Positions 1 to 7,618 of a DNA stretch of 64,000 bases are shown piece by piece (position 1 is the stretch's first letter; each line of letters opens with the position of its first letter). The notes under the pieces were generated by a model. It saw only the letters and a program-made list of their open reading frames with translations, searched no databases and was not told the origin of the DNA. Source of the stretch: Microbacterium sp. LWO14-1.2 (lineage in GTDB: Bacteria; Actinomycetota; Actinomycetes; Actinomycetales; Microbacteriaceae); contig NZ_CP151633.1 of assembly GCF_038397715.1 (NCBI RefSeq), positions 1,488,001 through 1,552,000 of the forward strand, read 5' to 3'. The translations under genes and the position numbers were made by a program.

Positions 1-90
1 TCCGGTCGCTGCGCAGCCGGCGAGGGCGAGGGCGGAGACGGATGCCGCGGCTGTCGCCGTCAGGATCCGGGTGCGGGCACGTGTGTTCAC
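1..90 (-). CDS. Lipoprotein N-terminus, probable CebE-like sugar-binding protein (partial)
   Basis: Only the first 30 codons lie in the window; the gene runs off the left edge. The start is a GTG at 90-88 preceded by an AAGGAG ribosome binding site. The peptide has an Arg-rich n-region, an Ala/Leu-rich hydrophobic core and a lipobox LAGC, so it is a secreted lipoprotein typical of ABC-transporter solute-binding proteins. Two perfect copies of the cellobiose-regulator (CebR) operator lie 57-105 bases upstream, so a cello-oligosaccharide binding protein is the best inference. The binding domain itself is not visible, so the function rests on context alone. Confidence 0.6.
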   Translation of the reverse strand, partial: MNTRARTRILTATAAASVSALALAGCAATG

Positions 91-146
91 AGGTCACTCC
101 TTCGTGGTGGGTCGTGCGGTGGGGTGGTGCAAGGTCGTGGATGCTG

Positions 147-160
147 TGGGAGCGCTCCCA
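147..160. promoter_or_regulatory. CebR-type operator 1
   Basis: The perfect 14-bp palindrome TGGGAGCGCTCCCA is identical to the operator known for the LacI-family cellobiose repressor CebR of Streptomyces. It lies upstream of the leftward lipoprotein gene that starts at 90. Confidence 0.85.
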
Positions 161-181
161 CGGGCAGTGGTGGCGACTCTA

Positions 182-195
182 TGGGAGCGCTCCCA
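182..195. promoter_or_regulatory. CebR-type operator 2
   Basis: This is a second exact copy of TGGGAGCGCTCCCA, centred 35 bp from the first. The pair could support cooperative or looped repressor binding in the intergenic region between the lipoprotein gene and apt. Confidence 0.85.
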
Positions 196-221
196 CGAAT
201 GTCAAGCGCGGGCCTGGTGCG

Positions 222-281
222 AACTTCTGCGGCCATCGCCACCTTTTGCGGCCCGACACTGGGGTTCCAGGCCGCAGAAGG
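222..281. repeat. Family E nested palindrome, copy 1
   Basis: Units reading AACTTCTGCGGCC (222-234) and CCTTTTGCGGCC (242-253) are followed by the inverted unit GGCCGCAGAAGG (270-281). It is a shorter relative of the copies at 48721-48803 and 62305-62386. It sits between the divergent lipoprotein gene and apt, so it cannot be a simple 3' terminator for both. Confidence 0.7.
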
Positions 282-319
282 CGCTCCCGTCCGAAATTCT
301 CGACGGTGCGGAGACGGCG

Positions 320-325
320 TACCCT
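320..325 (+). promoter_or_regulatory. -10 box of apt (leaderless start)
   Basis: TACCCT ends 6 nt before the GTG start of apt. Transcription would begin at or next to the start codon, and no Shine-Dalgarno sequence is present. Confidence 0.45.
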
Positions 326-331
326 TGACCG

Positions 332-862
332 GTGCCCGACACCGAACTCTCCCCCGCCCTCACCCGCGCCGAGTCGCTGATCCGCAGCATCCCGGACTAC
401 CCGGAACCGGGCATCATCTTCCGCGACATCACGCCGCTGCTGGCGGATGCCGAGGCGCTGAAGGCCACGACCGACGCGATCGTCGAGCCGTTCGCCGGTC
501 AGTTCGACGTGGTCGCCGGCATCGAGGCACGCGGGTTCATCCTCGCCGGCGCCGCGGCCATCGCTGCGGGTGTCGGCCTCATCCCGATCCGCAAGGCGGG
601 GAAGCTGCCGCGCCCCGCGGCATCCGTCGACTACGCCCTCGAGTACGGCACGGCGACGATCGAGATGCACGACGACCTGCCCGTGGGGTCACGCGTGCTG
701 CTGATCGACGACGTGCTCGCGACAGGCGGCACGCTCGCGGCCGGACGCGAGCTCGTGGAGCGCCTCGGCAGCCACGTCGTCGGCATCTCGGTGCTGTTCG
801 AGATCGACGGCCTGGGCGGACGCGAGGCGATCGGCGACCTGCACACCGTCTTCCACGCCTGA
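332..862 (+). CDS. apt: Adenine phosphoribosyltransferase
   Basis: This cytoplasmic purine-salvage enzyme converts adenine and PRPP to AMP and pyrophosphate. The 176-residue length is usual for the family. The PRPP-binding loop VLLIDDVLATGGTLAAG is visible at about residues 112-128, and the N-terminal stretch PDYPEPGIIFRDITPLL is a typical APT signature. The start is GTG at 332, directly behind a TACCCT -10 box, which suggests a leaderless mRNA. The gene precedes purS by about 80 bp on the same strand, so salvage and de novo purine genes are neighbours. Confidence 0.95.
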   Translation: MPDTELSPALTRAESLIRSIPDYPEPGIIFRDITPLLADAEALKATTDAIVEPFAGQFDVVAGIEARGFILAGAAAIAAGVGLIPIRKAGKLPRPAASVDYALEYGTATIEMHDDLPVGSRVLLIDDVLATGGTLAAGRELVERLGSHVVGISVLFEIDGLGGREAIGDLHTVFHA

Positions 863-900
863 CCCGCGCCCGCTCGCGAATCGACGCGCCGGCGAGCCGG

Positions 901-906
901 TAGACT
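901..906 (+). promoter_or_regulatory. Possible -10 box of purSQ
   Basis: TAGACT lies 36 nt before the purS start codon and matches the TANNNT pattern seen at other promoters in the window. purS has its own ribosome binding site (TTGGAG), so this transcript would carry a leader. Confidence 0.3.
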
Positions 907-942
907 GACGGTGCCCGTCCGCCCGCGACTCTTGGAGCCGTC

Positions 943-1191
943 ATGCCCACCATCGTCGTCGACGTCATGCCCAAGCCCGAACTGCTCGACCCGCAGGGGA
1001 AGGCCGTCTCCGGAGCGTTCGCGCGCCTCGGCGTCGAGGGCTTCACCGACGTCCGCATCGGCAAGCGCTTCGAGCTCACCGTCGAGGGCGAGGTCACCGA
1101 AGAGGTGCTCGCCGAGGCCCGTCGCATCGCCGACGACGTGCTGTCGAACTCCGTGATCGAGGACGTGGTCGGCATCGAGGTCGCCGAATGA
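943..1191 (+). CDS. purS: Phosphoribosylformylglycinamidine synthase subunit PurS
   Basis: This small subunit (82 aa) of the three-part FGAM synthase bridges PurL and PurQ in step four of purine synthesis. The sequence has the usual PurS layout: a beta strand opening with [17 protein letters not shown], the [18 protein letters not shown] segment, and a closing strand ending in GIEVAE. The ATG is preceded by a GGAG site. Its stop overlaps the purQ start by four bases (ATGA), so the two are translationally coupled. Confidence 0.95.
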   Translation: MPTIVVDVMPKPELLDPQGKAVSGAFARLGVEGFTDVRIGKRFELTVEGEVTEEVLAEARRIADDVLSNSVIEDVVGIEVAE

Positions 1192-1895
1192 CCACGCGCA
1201 TCGGGGTCATCACGTTCCCCGGTTCGCTCGACGACCGCGACGCGCAGCGCGCCGTCCGCATCGCCGGAGCCGAGCCCGTCGCCCTGTGGCACGGATCGCA
1301 CGACCTCGAAGGCGTCGACGCGCTCGTGCTGCCCGGTGGCTTCAGCTACGGCGACTATCTGCGCGCCGGCGCGATCGCCGCGCTCTCGCCGATCATGGCC
1401 GAGGTGAAGGATGCCGCGGCGAAGGGCATGCCCGTGCTCGGCATCTGCAACGGGTTCCAGATGCTCGTCGAGGCGCACCTGCTGCCCGGCGGCCTGATCC
1501 GCAACGACCACCAGCACTTCGTGCGTCGCGACCAGAGGCTCGTCGTCGAGAACTCCGACACCGCGTGGACCAACCGGTTCCGCACCGGCCAGGAGATCGT
1601 CATCCCGCTGAAGAACGCCGACGGCGGCTACATCGCCGACGACGAGACGCTCGACCGCATCGAGGCCGAAGGGCTCGTGGCGTTCCGCTACGCGGGCGTC
1701 AACCCCAACGGGTCACTGCGCGACATCGCGGGTCTGACGAACGAGGCGGGCAACGTCGTGGGTCTCATGCCGCACCCCGAGCACGCCACCGAGCCGGGCT
1801 TCGGCCCCGACACGACCGCCGCGATGCGCAGCGGTGTCGACGGCCTCGACTTCTTCACGAGCGCCGTCGCGGCAGTCGCCCGCGCCGCCGCCTGA
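1188..1895 (+). CDS. purQ: Phosphoribosylformylglycinamidine synthase, glutaminase subunit PurQ
   Basis: This class I glutamine amidotransferase (235 aa) releases ammonia for PurL. The nucleophile lies in GICNGFQ (Cys about residue 87) and the His-Glu pair in MPHPEHA near the C-terminus. Its start overlaps purS. No purL follows: the next sequence is a palindromic repeat and then gene remnants on the other strand, so the large subunit must be encoded elsewhere. Confidence 0.96.
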   Translation: MTTRIGVITFPGSLDDRDAQRAVRIAGAEPVALWHGSHDLEGVDALVLPGGFSYGDYLRAGAIAALSPIMAEVKDAAAKGMPVLGICNGFQMLVEAHLLPGGLIRNDHQHFVRRDQRLVVENSDTAWTNRFRTGQEIVIPLKNADGGYIADDETLDRIEAEGLVAFRYAGVNPNGSLRDIAGLTNEAGNVVGLMPHPEHATEPGFGPDTTAAMRSGVDGLDFFTSAVAAVARAAA

Positions 1896-1932
1896 CGCCG
1901 GCGCGAACCGCCCCGGCCCCACCCCTCCCACG

Positions 1933-2014
1933 CGAGCCACCCCTTTTCGCCCGAGCCACCCCCGTGCGTACGGTGCAAACGGGGGTGGCTCGGCGCGAGA
2001 AGGGTGGTTCGGCG
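1933..2014. repeat. Family A nested palindrome, copy 1
   Basis: Two units beginning CGAGCCACCCC are followed by a short loop with GCGTACGG and then two inverted units ending GGGTGGCTCG and GGGTGGTTCG. It lies between purQ and the convergent ROK remnant and could act as a two-way terminator. Other family A copies are at 2748, 6840, 37033 and 45981. Confidence 0.8.
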
Positions 2015-2073
2015 CAGGGGCGCGGGGGGCGGGGGGCAGACGGGGGCGCGGGGCGGGACGAGAGCGTGACTCG

Positions 2074-2460
2074 TCAGCGGATGCCGAGCTCCTCGGCGAC
2101 TACGAGGGCAGTGCCGCCGAGCAGCACGATGTCGTCGCCGCGCACGGCCACGCGGATCTCGAAGTCGTCGGTCACGATTGCCAGCGCCTCGTGCTCGATC
2201 GCCGCCTTCGCCGCCTCGAGGAACACGTCGCCGACCACGTCCGGAGGTCCCGACAGCACGACCTGCTCGAGACCGAGAGCGGCCACGACCGGCGTGAGCA
2301 CCCGTCCGAGCGCCTGACCGGCGGCAGCGAGCACGGCGTCGGTGCCGTCTCCGGCATCCGCCAGTCGGCGGCGCAGGAACGGGGTCGCCGCGACGACCTC
2401 GAGGCATCCGCGCCGACCGCAGCGGCACACCTCGCCGCCCTCGTCGACGAGCGGCCTCGA
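2074..2460 (-). pseudogene. ROK-family protein, C-terminal remnant
   Basis: The frame reads LVDEGGEVCRCGRRGCLEVV and onward, which contains the zinc-binding CxCGxxGCxE motif found in the middle of ROK sugar kinases and NagC/XylR-type repressors. A full ROK protein has roughly 300-400 residues, and here only about 128 codons after the motif region are present. In the same frame a TAG at 2463-2461 closes the upstream side, inside sequence that belongs to a GH20 gene on the other strand. The N-terminal part is therefore lost. Whether it was a kinase or a regulator cannot be told. Confidence 0.75.
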
Positions 2461-2705
2461 CTACCGCGCGTTCCCCCGCCTCTCAGCCGTCGCCGAGGCG
2501 CGGTGGCCCCACCGGCGGCCGCGACTACGAGGAGTTCGCACCGCGCCTGGCCGAGCACCTCGCACGTCTGGCCGCCGCGGGCGTCGAGTACCGGCACGCC
2601 GACGGGCCGCGTCCGTGGCAGGAGCGTCCGGGCGTCAGCGGACGGACGCGGTCGGTCGAGGAGGCGGCCGCGCACCTCGCCCGCATCACCGCCAACATCG
2701 GCTGA
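2453..2705 (+). pseudogene. GH20 beta-N-acetylhexosaminidase, C-terminal remnant (frameshifted)
   Basis: From 2453 one frame reads GLDYRAFPRLSAVAEARW, and from 2514 another frame reads GGRDYEEFAPRLAEHLARL and ends at a TGA at 2703-2705. Joined, these resemble the last ~85 residues of GH20 hexosaminidases, whose end typically carries a YRAFPRL-AEVAW segment followed by a DxxxFxxRLxxHLxRL segment. A frameshift lies near 2505. No start region is present because the sequence to the left belongs to the ROK remnant on the opposite strand. Confidence 0.65.
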
Positions 2706-2747
2706 GCGGCGCGGGCATCCCCGCGCGAGCCCGCCTCCCCTTACCGT

Positions 2748-2845
2748 CGAGCCACCCCCTTAGCGCCGAGCCACCCCTCTAGCGCCGAGCCACCCCCGTG
2801 AGTACGGCACATGCGGGGGTGGTTCGGCGCGAAAGGGGTGGCTCG
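2748..2845. repeat. Family A nested palindrome, copy 2
   Basis: Three tandem CGAGCCACCCC units precede a loop with GAGTACGGCAC, then two inverted units follow (GGGGGTGGTTCG and GGGGTGGCTCG). It sits between the GH20 remnant and the convergent secreted-protein gene. Confidence 0.8.
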
Positions 2846-2882
2846 CGGATGGAAGGCGGGGGCGGGGCCGGGCGGGGACGGG

Positions 2883-4154
2883 TCAGGGCGCGGGGAGCGC
2901 GAACGGGTTGTCGCCGGCGGCGGCGAGCAGGTACCAGGCCGTCGTACCCGTGTGCAGACTCGCGTAGTACAGGTCGCCGAATCCGGAGTCGAGGCCGTCC
3001 GTTGACGTCGCGACGATACCCTTGCCGTCGCCGTTCGGCGCATCCCGCTGCGCGAGGCGGATGCTGCTGAGCAGCGACTCCGCGGCATCCGCATCACCGG
3101 CCCCGTCGCGCAGTCTCAACGAGAGCGCCAGGTGCCCTGCCCCCTCGAACCACACCTTCGACACGTCCACGTCGCTGATCGACGGACCGCTGTACGGGCC
3201 GTCGGTGGCGATGAGGTTCGAGAGGGTCCAGTCGAGGGCGGTGCCGAAGCGGGCGTCGCCGGTGCCGAGGTAGCTCCAGGTCTGGGCATCGAGCGGCTTG
3301 GGGTGGGTGTTGACGGTGCTGCCGTCGAGCAGGGTGCCGGTGTCGACGTGGCCGTCGGCCGCCTGCATGGCCGCGACGAAGTCCGCAGCGACATCCGCGC
3401 GCTGCGCCCACAGCGGGTCGCCGGTGAGCTGGGCGAGCTGGCCGAAGAAGCCCGCGATGTCGCTGTTGTGCTCGGTGGACTTCCAGACCAGCGAAGTGCC
3501 GTCCTCGAGCTGCCCGCCCGTGTAGCCGTACGGGGCACGGGTAATGTCGGCGGTGTTCGTCTGGATCCACTGCGCGATATCGAGAGCGCCGTCGAGGTAC
3601 TTCTGCTCGCCCGTCGCGTGGAACAGACGCGCGAGCGCCATCCCGACCCAGGCCTGGTTGCCGGTGAACGTGCCGGGACCGGTGATCTCCATCCGCCCCT
3701 GACGGATGCCGTGCGGCTCGTACGAGGTGCGCACCCGTCCGTCGCCGATCGGGTCGTTCTCCTGCACGAAGAGGAGCGTGTCTCCGACGGCCTGCGCGCG
3801 GCGAAGGTCGTCGGGGAGGCCGCGTGCGGTGTACGCGATGATGACCAGGGCGTCGTCGTAGACGAACGAGGGCGTGAAGTCCCAGGTCGGGAGATCTGTG
3901 AAGAATCCGCCCTGGTAGCTGCGCGGCAGGCACATGCCCGCCCCGTCGCAGAACTCGTCGACGCGTCCGTCGAGGAACTCGTACGCCCGCGCGACCGAGA
4001 GGCTCGGGTCGGGTGCGCTGCCGTCGGGGGTCGGATCGTCGGCCGAGGCGACGGCGGTGGAGATGACGGTCGCGGCACCGGCGAGCACGGTCGTCGCGAC
4101 GACCATCGCAGCGACCATCCGTCTCACGGGACGGCGCGCGGTACCGGACATCAT
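2883..4154 (-). CDS. Secreted protein with (alpha/alpha)-barrel glycosidase-like features
   Basis: The protein has 424 residues from the ATG at 4154, chosen because a GAGGGGG site precedes it and a signal peptide follows: RRPVRR, a hydrophobic stretch, then cleavage near AVASA. Upstream in-frame codons read through repeat DNA and are unlikely to be coding. The mature part is rich in Trp, Tyr and Gly with helix-pair patterns (FVYDDALVIIAYTARG, GNQAWVGMALARLFHATGE, KYLDGALDIAQWI), which resemble six-hairpin (alpha/alpha)6 barrels of glycoside hydrolases and epimerases. I cannot assign the exact family. Secretion and the neighbouring GH20 and GH13 genes suggest polysaccharide processing. Confidence 0.7.
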   Translation of the reverse strand: MMSGTARRPVRRMVAAMVVATTVLAGAATVISTAVASADDPTPDGSAPDPSLSVARAYEFLDGRVDEFCDGAGMCLPRSYQGGFFTDLPTWDFTPSFVYDDALVIIAYTARGLPDDLRRAQAVGDTLLFVQENDPIGDGRVRTSYEPHGIRQGRMEITGPGTFTGNQAWVGMALARLFHATGEQKYLDGALDIAQWIQTNTADITRAPYGYTGGQLEDGTSLVWKSTEHNSDIAGFFGQLAQLTGDPLWAQRADVAADFVAAMQAADGHVDTGTLLDGSTVNTHPKPLDAQTWSYLGTGDARFGTALDWTLSNLIATDGPYSGPSISDVDVSKVWFEGAGHLALSLRLRDGAGDADAAESLLSSIRLAQRDAPNGDGKGIVATSTDGLDSGFGDLYYASLHTGTTAWYLLAAAGDNPFALPAP

Positions 4155-4291
4155 GACCCCCTCGGTCGGAACCGCGCGATGCGACAGCGCGGGCGACCTG
4201 CAGGTCACGGCAGAATCTTGGCATTCCGGATGGGGGCGCAGTAGTGGCGAAGGTCTATGTCTCTGCATCCATTCGTCTGGACTCGCACGGT

Positions 4292-4452
4292 GCCGAGGCC
4301 CACCCCGCGCGCCGAGACCCACTCTCGCCGACGTCGCGGGTGGTGGGTCTCGGCGCGGGTGGTGGGTCTCGGCGGGCTGGGTGGGTCTCGGCGGGCTGGG
4401 CGCACGCTCGGCGGGCAGGATGCACACGCTGGGCGCGGGTGGTGGGTCCGGG
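4292..4452. repeat. Family B repeat, copy 1 (within the 394-bp gap 4155-4548)
   Basis: Units GCCGAGACCCACT and inverted units of the type GGTGGGTCTCGGCG recur here, with several inverted copies in tandem. The block lies between the divergent secreted-protein gene and the GH13 gene. The rest of the gap holds only the promoter regions of these two genes; I see no ORF in it. Confidence 0.7.
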
Positions 4453-4491
4453 CGCGGGGCACGCACGCGACAGCCCGGAACGTGTCAGTCC

Positions 4492-4503
4492 CGAAACGAT
4501 TCG
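4492..4503. promoter_or_regulatory. Possible LacI-family operator of the GH13 gene
   Basis: CGAAACGATTCG is a 12-bp palindrome with one mismatched pair and a central CG, the usual shape of LacI-family operators. It lies 45 bp before the GH13 start and just upstream of its TAGCCT -10 box (4537-4542). Confidence 0.35.
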
Positions 4504-4536
4504 ATCCCCGCGTGGTGTTGGCGACGACGTGTGCAA

Positions 4537-4542
4537 TAGCCT
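4537..4542 (+). promoter_or_regulatory. -10 box of the GH13 gene (leaderless start)
   Basis: TAGCCT ends 6 nt before the ATG at 4549. No ribosome binding site is visible, which fits a leaderless transcript. Confidence 0.5.
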
Positions 4543-4548
4543 GATCGC

Positions 4549-6210
4549 ATGGCACAGCTTGAGCAGATCGCAGCCCCCGGTTCCGAGTGGTGGCGCAGCG
4601 CGGTCATCTACCAGATCTATCCCCGTTCGTTCGCCGACGCATCGGGCGACGGCATCGGCGACCTGCCCGGCATCACGAGCCGACTCGACTCGCTCAAGGA
4701 GCTCGGCGTCGACGCGATCTGGCTGAGCCCGTTCATGACGAGCCCGCAGCGCGACGCCGGCTATGACGTCGCCGACTACCGCGACGTCGACCCGCTGTTC
4801 GGCACCCTCGACGACTTCGACACCATGCTGAACGAGGCGCACCGCCGCGGCATCCGCGTCGTCGTCGACCTCGTGCCGAACCACTCCTCCGCGCAGCACG
4901 CCTGGTTCCAGGCCGCGCTGCGGGCGGCGCCGGGCAGCCCCGAGCGCGCGCGCTACATCTTCCGCGACGGCAAGGGCGAGAACGGCGAGCTCCCGCCCAA
5001 CAACTGGGAGTCGGTGTTCGGCGGCGGCATGTGGGAGCGCGTGACCGAGGCCGACGGCACGCCCGGCCAGTGGTACCTGCACATCTTCGACCCCACGCAG
5101 CCCGACTTCGACTGGACGAACGAGGAGGTCCGCGAGGAGTTCCGCTCGATCCTCCGCTTCTGGCTCGACCGCGGGGTCGACGGCTTCCGCGTCGACGTGG
5201 CGCACGGCATGATCAAGGCCGACGGCCTGCCCGACTACACCCCGCCGGCCGACGCCGACTCGATGGGCGGCGGCGAGGCCGACGTCCCCTACTGGGGCCA
5301 GGACGGTGTGCACGACATCTACCGCGACTGGCACCGCGTGCTGGCCGAGTACGACGGCGACCGTGCGCTGTGCGGCGAGGCGTGGATGCCGACGCTGAAG
5401 CAGACCGCGCTCTGGGTGCGCCCCGACGAGATGCACCAGACGTTCAACTTCCCGTACCTCATGACCGAGTGGGATGCCGAGGCGCTGCGCGACGTCATCC
5501 GCGAATCACTCGAGGAGTTCGGCGCCGTCGGGGCTCCCAGCACCTGGGTGCTGTCGAACCACGATGTCGTGCGCCACGCGACGCGCCTCGCCCTCACCGA
5601 GGAGAACCCGCAGGGCGACGGCATCGGCCCGAACACCCCGAACAAGCCCGACACCGCGATCGGTCTCGCCCGGGGCCGCGCCGCGACGACCCTGATGCTC
5701 GCACTGCCCGGGTCCGCGTACATCTACCAGGGCGAGGAGCTCGGGCTGCCCGAGGCGATGGAGATCCCCGACGCGTTCCGCCAGGACCCGACCTGGTTCC
5801 GCACCAACGGCGAGCGCTACGGGCGGGACGGATGCCGCGTGCCGATCCCGTGGGAGGCCGACGCCCCGGCGTTCGGCTTCAACGAGACCGGCGCCTCGTG
5901 GCTGCCGCAGCCCGCGGAGTGGGCGACCTACGCGCGCGACGTCGAGAAGGGCGACGAGACGTCGACCCTCGCCCTCTACACGCAGCTGCTCGCGGTGCGC
6001 CGTGAGAACGGCTTCGGTTCGGGCTCGCTCGTCTGGGAGGACGCGGGGCCGGATGCCGTCGCCTTCCGCCGCGGGGCCGTGCACGTCGTCGCGAACCTCG
6101 GCACGGAGCCGCTCGACCTGCCCGCCGGCGCCACGGTGATCGTCGCGAGTCAGCCGTTCGACGGCGACGCGCTGCCCGTCGACACGGCCGTCTGGTACAC
6201 GACGGCCTGA
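4549..6210 (+). CDS. GH13 alpha-glucosidase
   Basis: This probably cytoplasmic enzyme (553 aa, no signal peptide) hydrolyses alpha-glucosidic bonds of maltose-type or isomaltose-type oligosaccharides. The family marks are clear: VIYQIYPRSFADASGDGIGD at the start, DLVPNHSS, the nucleophile in GFRVDVAHG (Asp216), the acid/base in LCGEAW (Glu277) and the third carboxylate in LSNHDV (Asp339). PPNNWESVFGG is typical of the actinobacterial alpha-glucosidase/oligo-1,6-glucosidase group. A LacI-type palindrome and a -10 box directly precede the start, suggesting sugar-controlled leaderless expression. Precise bond specificity cannot be read from the sequence. Confidence 0.92.
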   Translation: MAQLEQIAAPGSEWWRSAVIYQIYPRSFADASGDGIGDLPGITSRLDSLKELGVDAIWLSPFMTSPQRDAGYDVADYRDVDPLFGTLDDFDTMLNEAHRRGIRVVVDLVPNHSSAQHAWFQAALRAAPGSPERARYIFRDGKGENGELPPNNWESVFGGGMWERVTEADGTPGQWYLHIFDPTQPDFDWTNEEVREEFRSILRFWLDRGVDGFRVDVAHGMIKADGLPDYTPPADADSMGGGEADVPYWGQDGVHDIYRDWHRVLAEYDGDRALCGEAWMPTLKQTALWVRPDEMHQTFNFPYLMTEWDAEALRDVIRESLEEFGAVGAPSTWVLSNHDVVRHATRLALTEENPQGDGIGPNTPNKPDTAIGLARGRAATTLMLALPGSAYIYQGEELGLPEAMEIPDAFRQDPTWFRTNGERYGRDGCRVPIPWEADAPAFGFNETGASWLPQPAEWATYARDVEKGDETSTLALYTQLLAVRRENGFGSGSLVWEDAGPDAVAFRRGAVHVVANLGTEPLDLPAGATVIVASQPFDGDALPVDTAVWYTTA

Positions 6211-6239
6211 CCCGCATCCGCTCTCTTCCCGCCTCTCTC

Positions 6240-6321
6240 GTCGAGACCCACCACCCGCGTCGAGACCCATCAGCAGCCCCGTACGGGGTGGTGGGCCTGG
6301 ACGCGCGAGGTGGGTTTCGAC
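6240..6321. repeat. Family B repeat, copy 2
   Basis: Two direct units (TCGAGACCCACCACCCGCG and TCGAGACCCA) precede a loop with CCCCGTACGGGG, then two inverted units follow (GGTGGGCCTGGACGCG and GGTGGGTTTCGACG). It lies between the GH13 gene and arsC, which run in the same direction. The following stretch up to 6416 is G-rich and has no gene. Confidence 0.8.
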
Positions 6322-6416
6322 GCAAGGAGGGCGGGAAGCGGGGACGCGGACGGGGGCGGGAAGCGGGGGCGGGGCGGGGGCGGGAATCGACGGACGCGGC
6401 GTGGGATGCTGGACGC

Positions 6417-6821
6417 ATGGCGCCCGGCATCCCCTCCGTCCTGTTCGTGTGCGTGCACAACGCGGGCCGCTCGCAGATGGCGGCCGGCTTCCTGCGCGCC
6501 GTCGCGGGCGACCGCATCGACGTGCGCTCGGCCGGATCGCTGCCCGCCGAGCACATCAACCCGGTCGCGGTCGAGGCGATGGCGGAGCTAGGCATCGACA
6601 TCACCGCGCAGTCCCCGAAGGTGCTGACGACGGATGCCGTGCAGGCATCCGACGTGGTGATCACGATGGGATGCGGGGACGCGTGCCCGTTCTTCCCGGG
6701 GAAGCGCTACGAGGATTGGGAGCTCGACGATCCCGCCGGGCAGGGCATCGACGCCGTGCGGCCGATCCGCGACGACATCCGCCATCGGATCGAGACGCTG
6801 GCCGCCGAGCTGCTCGCCTGA
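6417..6821 (+). CDS. arsC: Arsenate reductase, low-molecular-weight phosphatase type
   Basis: The 134-residue protein carries the LMW-phosphatase P-loop FVCVHNAGRSQMA (C-x5-R) near residues 10-22, and the downstream motif MGCGDACPFFPGKRYEDWEL with two more cysteines. In this family these reduce arsenate to arsenite; actinobacterial members usually use mycothiol/mycoredoxin for recycling, which is inferred here. The start at 6417 fits the homologous N-terminus. No arsR or arsenite pump lies directly next to it; an ArsB-like transporter is about 47 kb away at 53044. An LMW protein phosphatase is the alternative, but the extra cysteines favour ArsC. Confidence 0.85.
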   Translation: MAPGIPSVLFVCVHNAGRSQMAAGFLRAVAGDRIDVRSAGSLPAEHINPVAVEAMAELGIDITAQSPKVLTTDAVQASDVVITMGCGDACPFFPGKRYEDWELDDPAGQGIDAVRPIRDDIRHRIETLAAELLA

Positions 6822-6839
6822 CTCTTCTTGATCTCCTCC

Positions 6840-6924
6840 GCCGAGCCACCCCTTTCGTGCCGAAACCCCCCGATACGTGCGGTACGTACCGGGGGGGGGT
6901 TCGGCGATAACGGGGTGGCTCGGC
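6840..6924. repeat. Family A nested palindrome, copy 3
   Basis: The direct units CCGAGCCACCCC and CCGAAACCCCCC, a loop with TACGTGCGGTACGTA, and the inverted units GGGGGGTTCGG and GGGGTGGCTCGG form two nested stems. It lies between the convergent arsC and sodA genes. Confidence 0.8.
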
Positions 6925-6953
6925 GAGCGCGCGGCGACCGGTGACGACGGGGG

Positions 6954-7580
6954 TCAGGGGACGATGAGTCCCTCGGTCTTCTCCTGCGCGAGCTGGAACC
7001 GACGCTGCACGTCCTCCCAGTTCACGATCTCCCAGAACGCCTTCACGTAGTCGGCGCGCACGTTGAGGTAGTCGAGGTAGTAGGCGTGCTCCCACACGTC
7101 GAGCTGCAGCAGCGGGGTGACGCCGAGAGGAGCGTTGCCCTGCTGGTCGAACAGCTGGAAGATCACGGGGCGGGCGCCGACCGAGTCCCAGGCGAGCACG
7201 GCCCAGCCGGATCCCTGCACGCCGAGCGCCGTGGCGGTGAAGTGCTCGCGGAACGCGTCGATCGAGCCGAACGCGTCGTCGAGCGCCGCCGACAGCTCGC
7301 CCTCGGGGTTGCCGCCACCCTCCGGCGACAGGTTCTGCCAGAACACCGAGTGGTTGATGTGCCCGCCGAGGTTGAACGCGAGGTCCTTCTCGAGCTTGTT
7401 CACGGCGGCGAGGTCGCCCGCGTCGCGCGCGGCCGCCAGCTGCTCGAGCGCCGTGTTCGCACCGGTGACATAGGCCTGGTGGTGCTTCGAGTGGTGCAGC
7501 TCCATGATCTTGCCGGAGATGTGCGGGGCGAGCGCCGAGTAGTCGTACGGCAGCTCGGGGAGGGTGTACGGAGTGGACAT
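6954..7580 (-). CDS. sodA: Superoxide dismutase (Fe/Mn type)
   Basis: The 208-residue enzyme dismutates superoxide in the cytoplasm. It starts with YTLPELPYDYSALAPHISG and has the metal ligands in MELHHSKHHQAYV, in NHSVFWQ, and in the signature DVWEHAYYLDY near residue 170, all normal for the Fe/Mn family. A GAAGGAA site precedes the ATG at 7580. It lies 38 nt downstream of the flavin reductase gene in the same direction, so it is probably read from the SoxR-controlled promoter as well as, possibly, its own. Confidence 0.96.
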   Translation of the reverse strand: MSTPYTLPELPYDYSALAPHISGKIMELHHSKHHQAYVTGANTALEQLAAARDAGDLAAVNKLEKDLAFNLGGHINHSVFWQNLSPEGGGNPEGELSAALDDAFGSIDAFREHFTATALGVQGSGWAVLAWDSVGARPVIFQLFDQQGNAPLGVTPLLQLDVWEHAYYLDYLNVRADYVKAFWEIVNWEDVQRRFQLAQEKTEGLIVP

Positions 7581-7618
7581 GGTGATTCCTTCCTTCGATG
7601 GTCTGGAGACGGAGCCGG

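Noticed and set aside
2883..4466. A 527-residue version of the secreted protein starting at 4466
   Set aside because: The extra residues translate family B repeat DNA; a good ribosome binding site and signal peptide begin at 4154.
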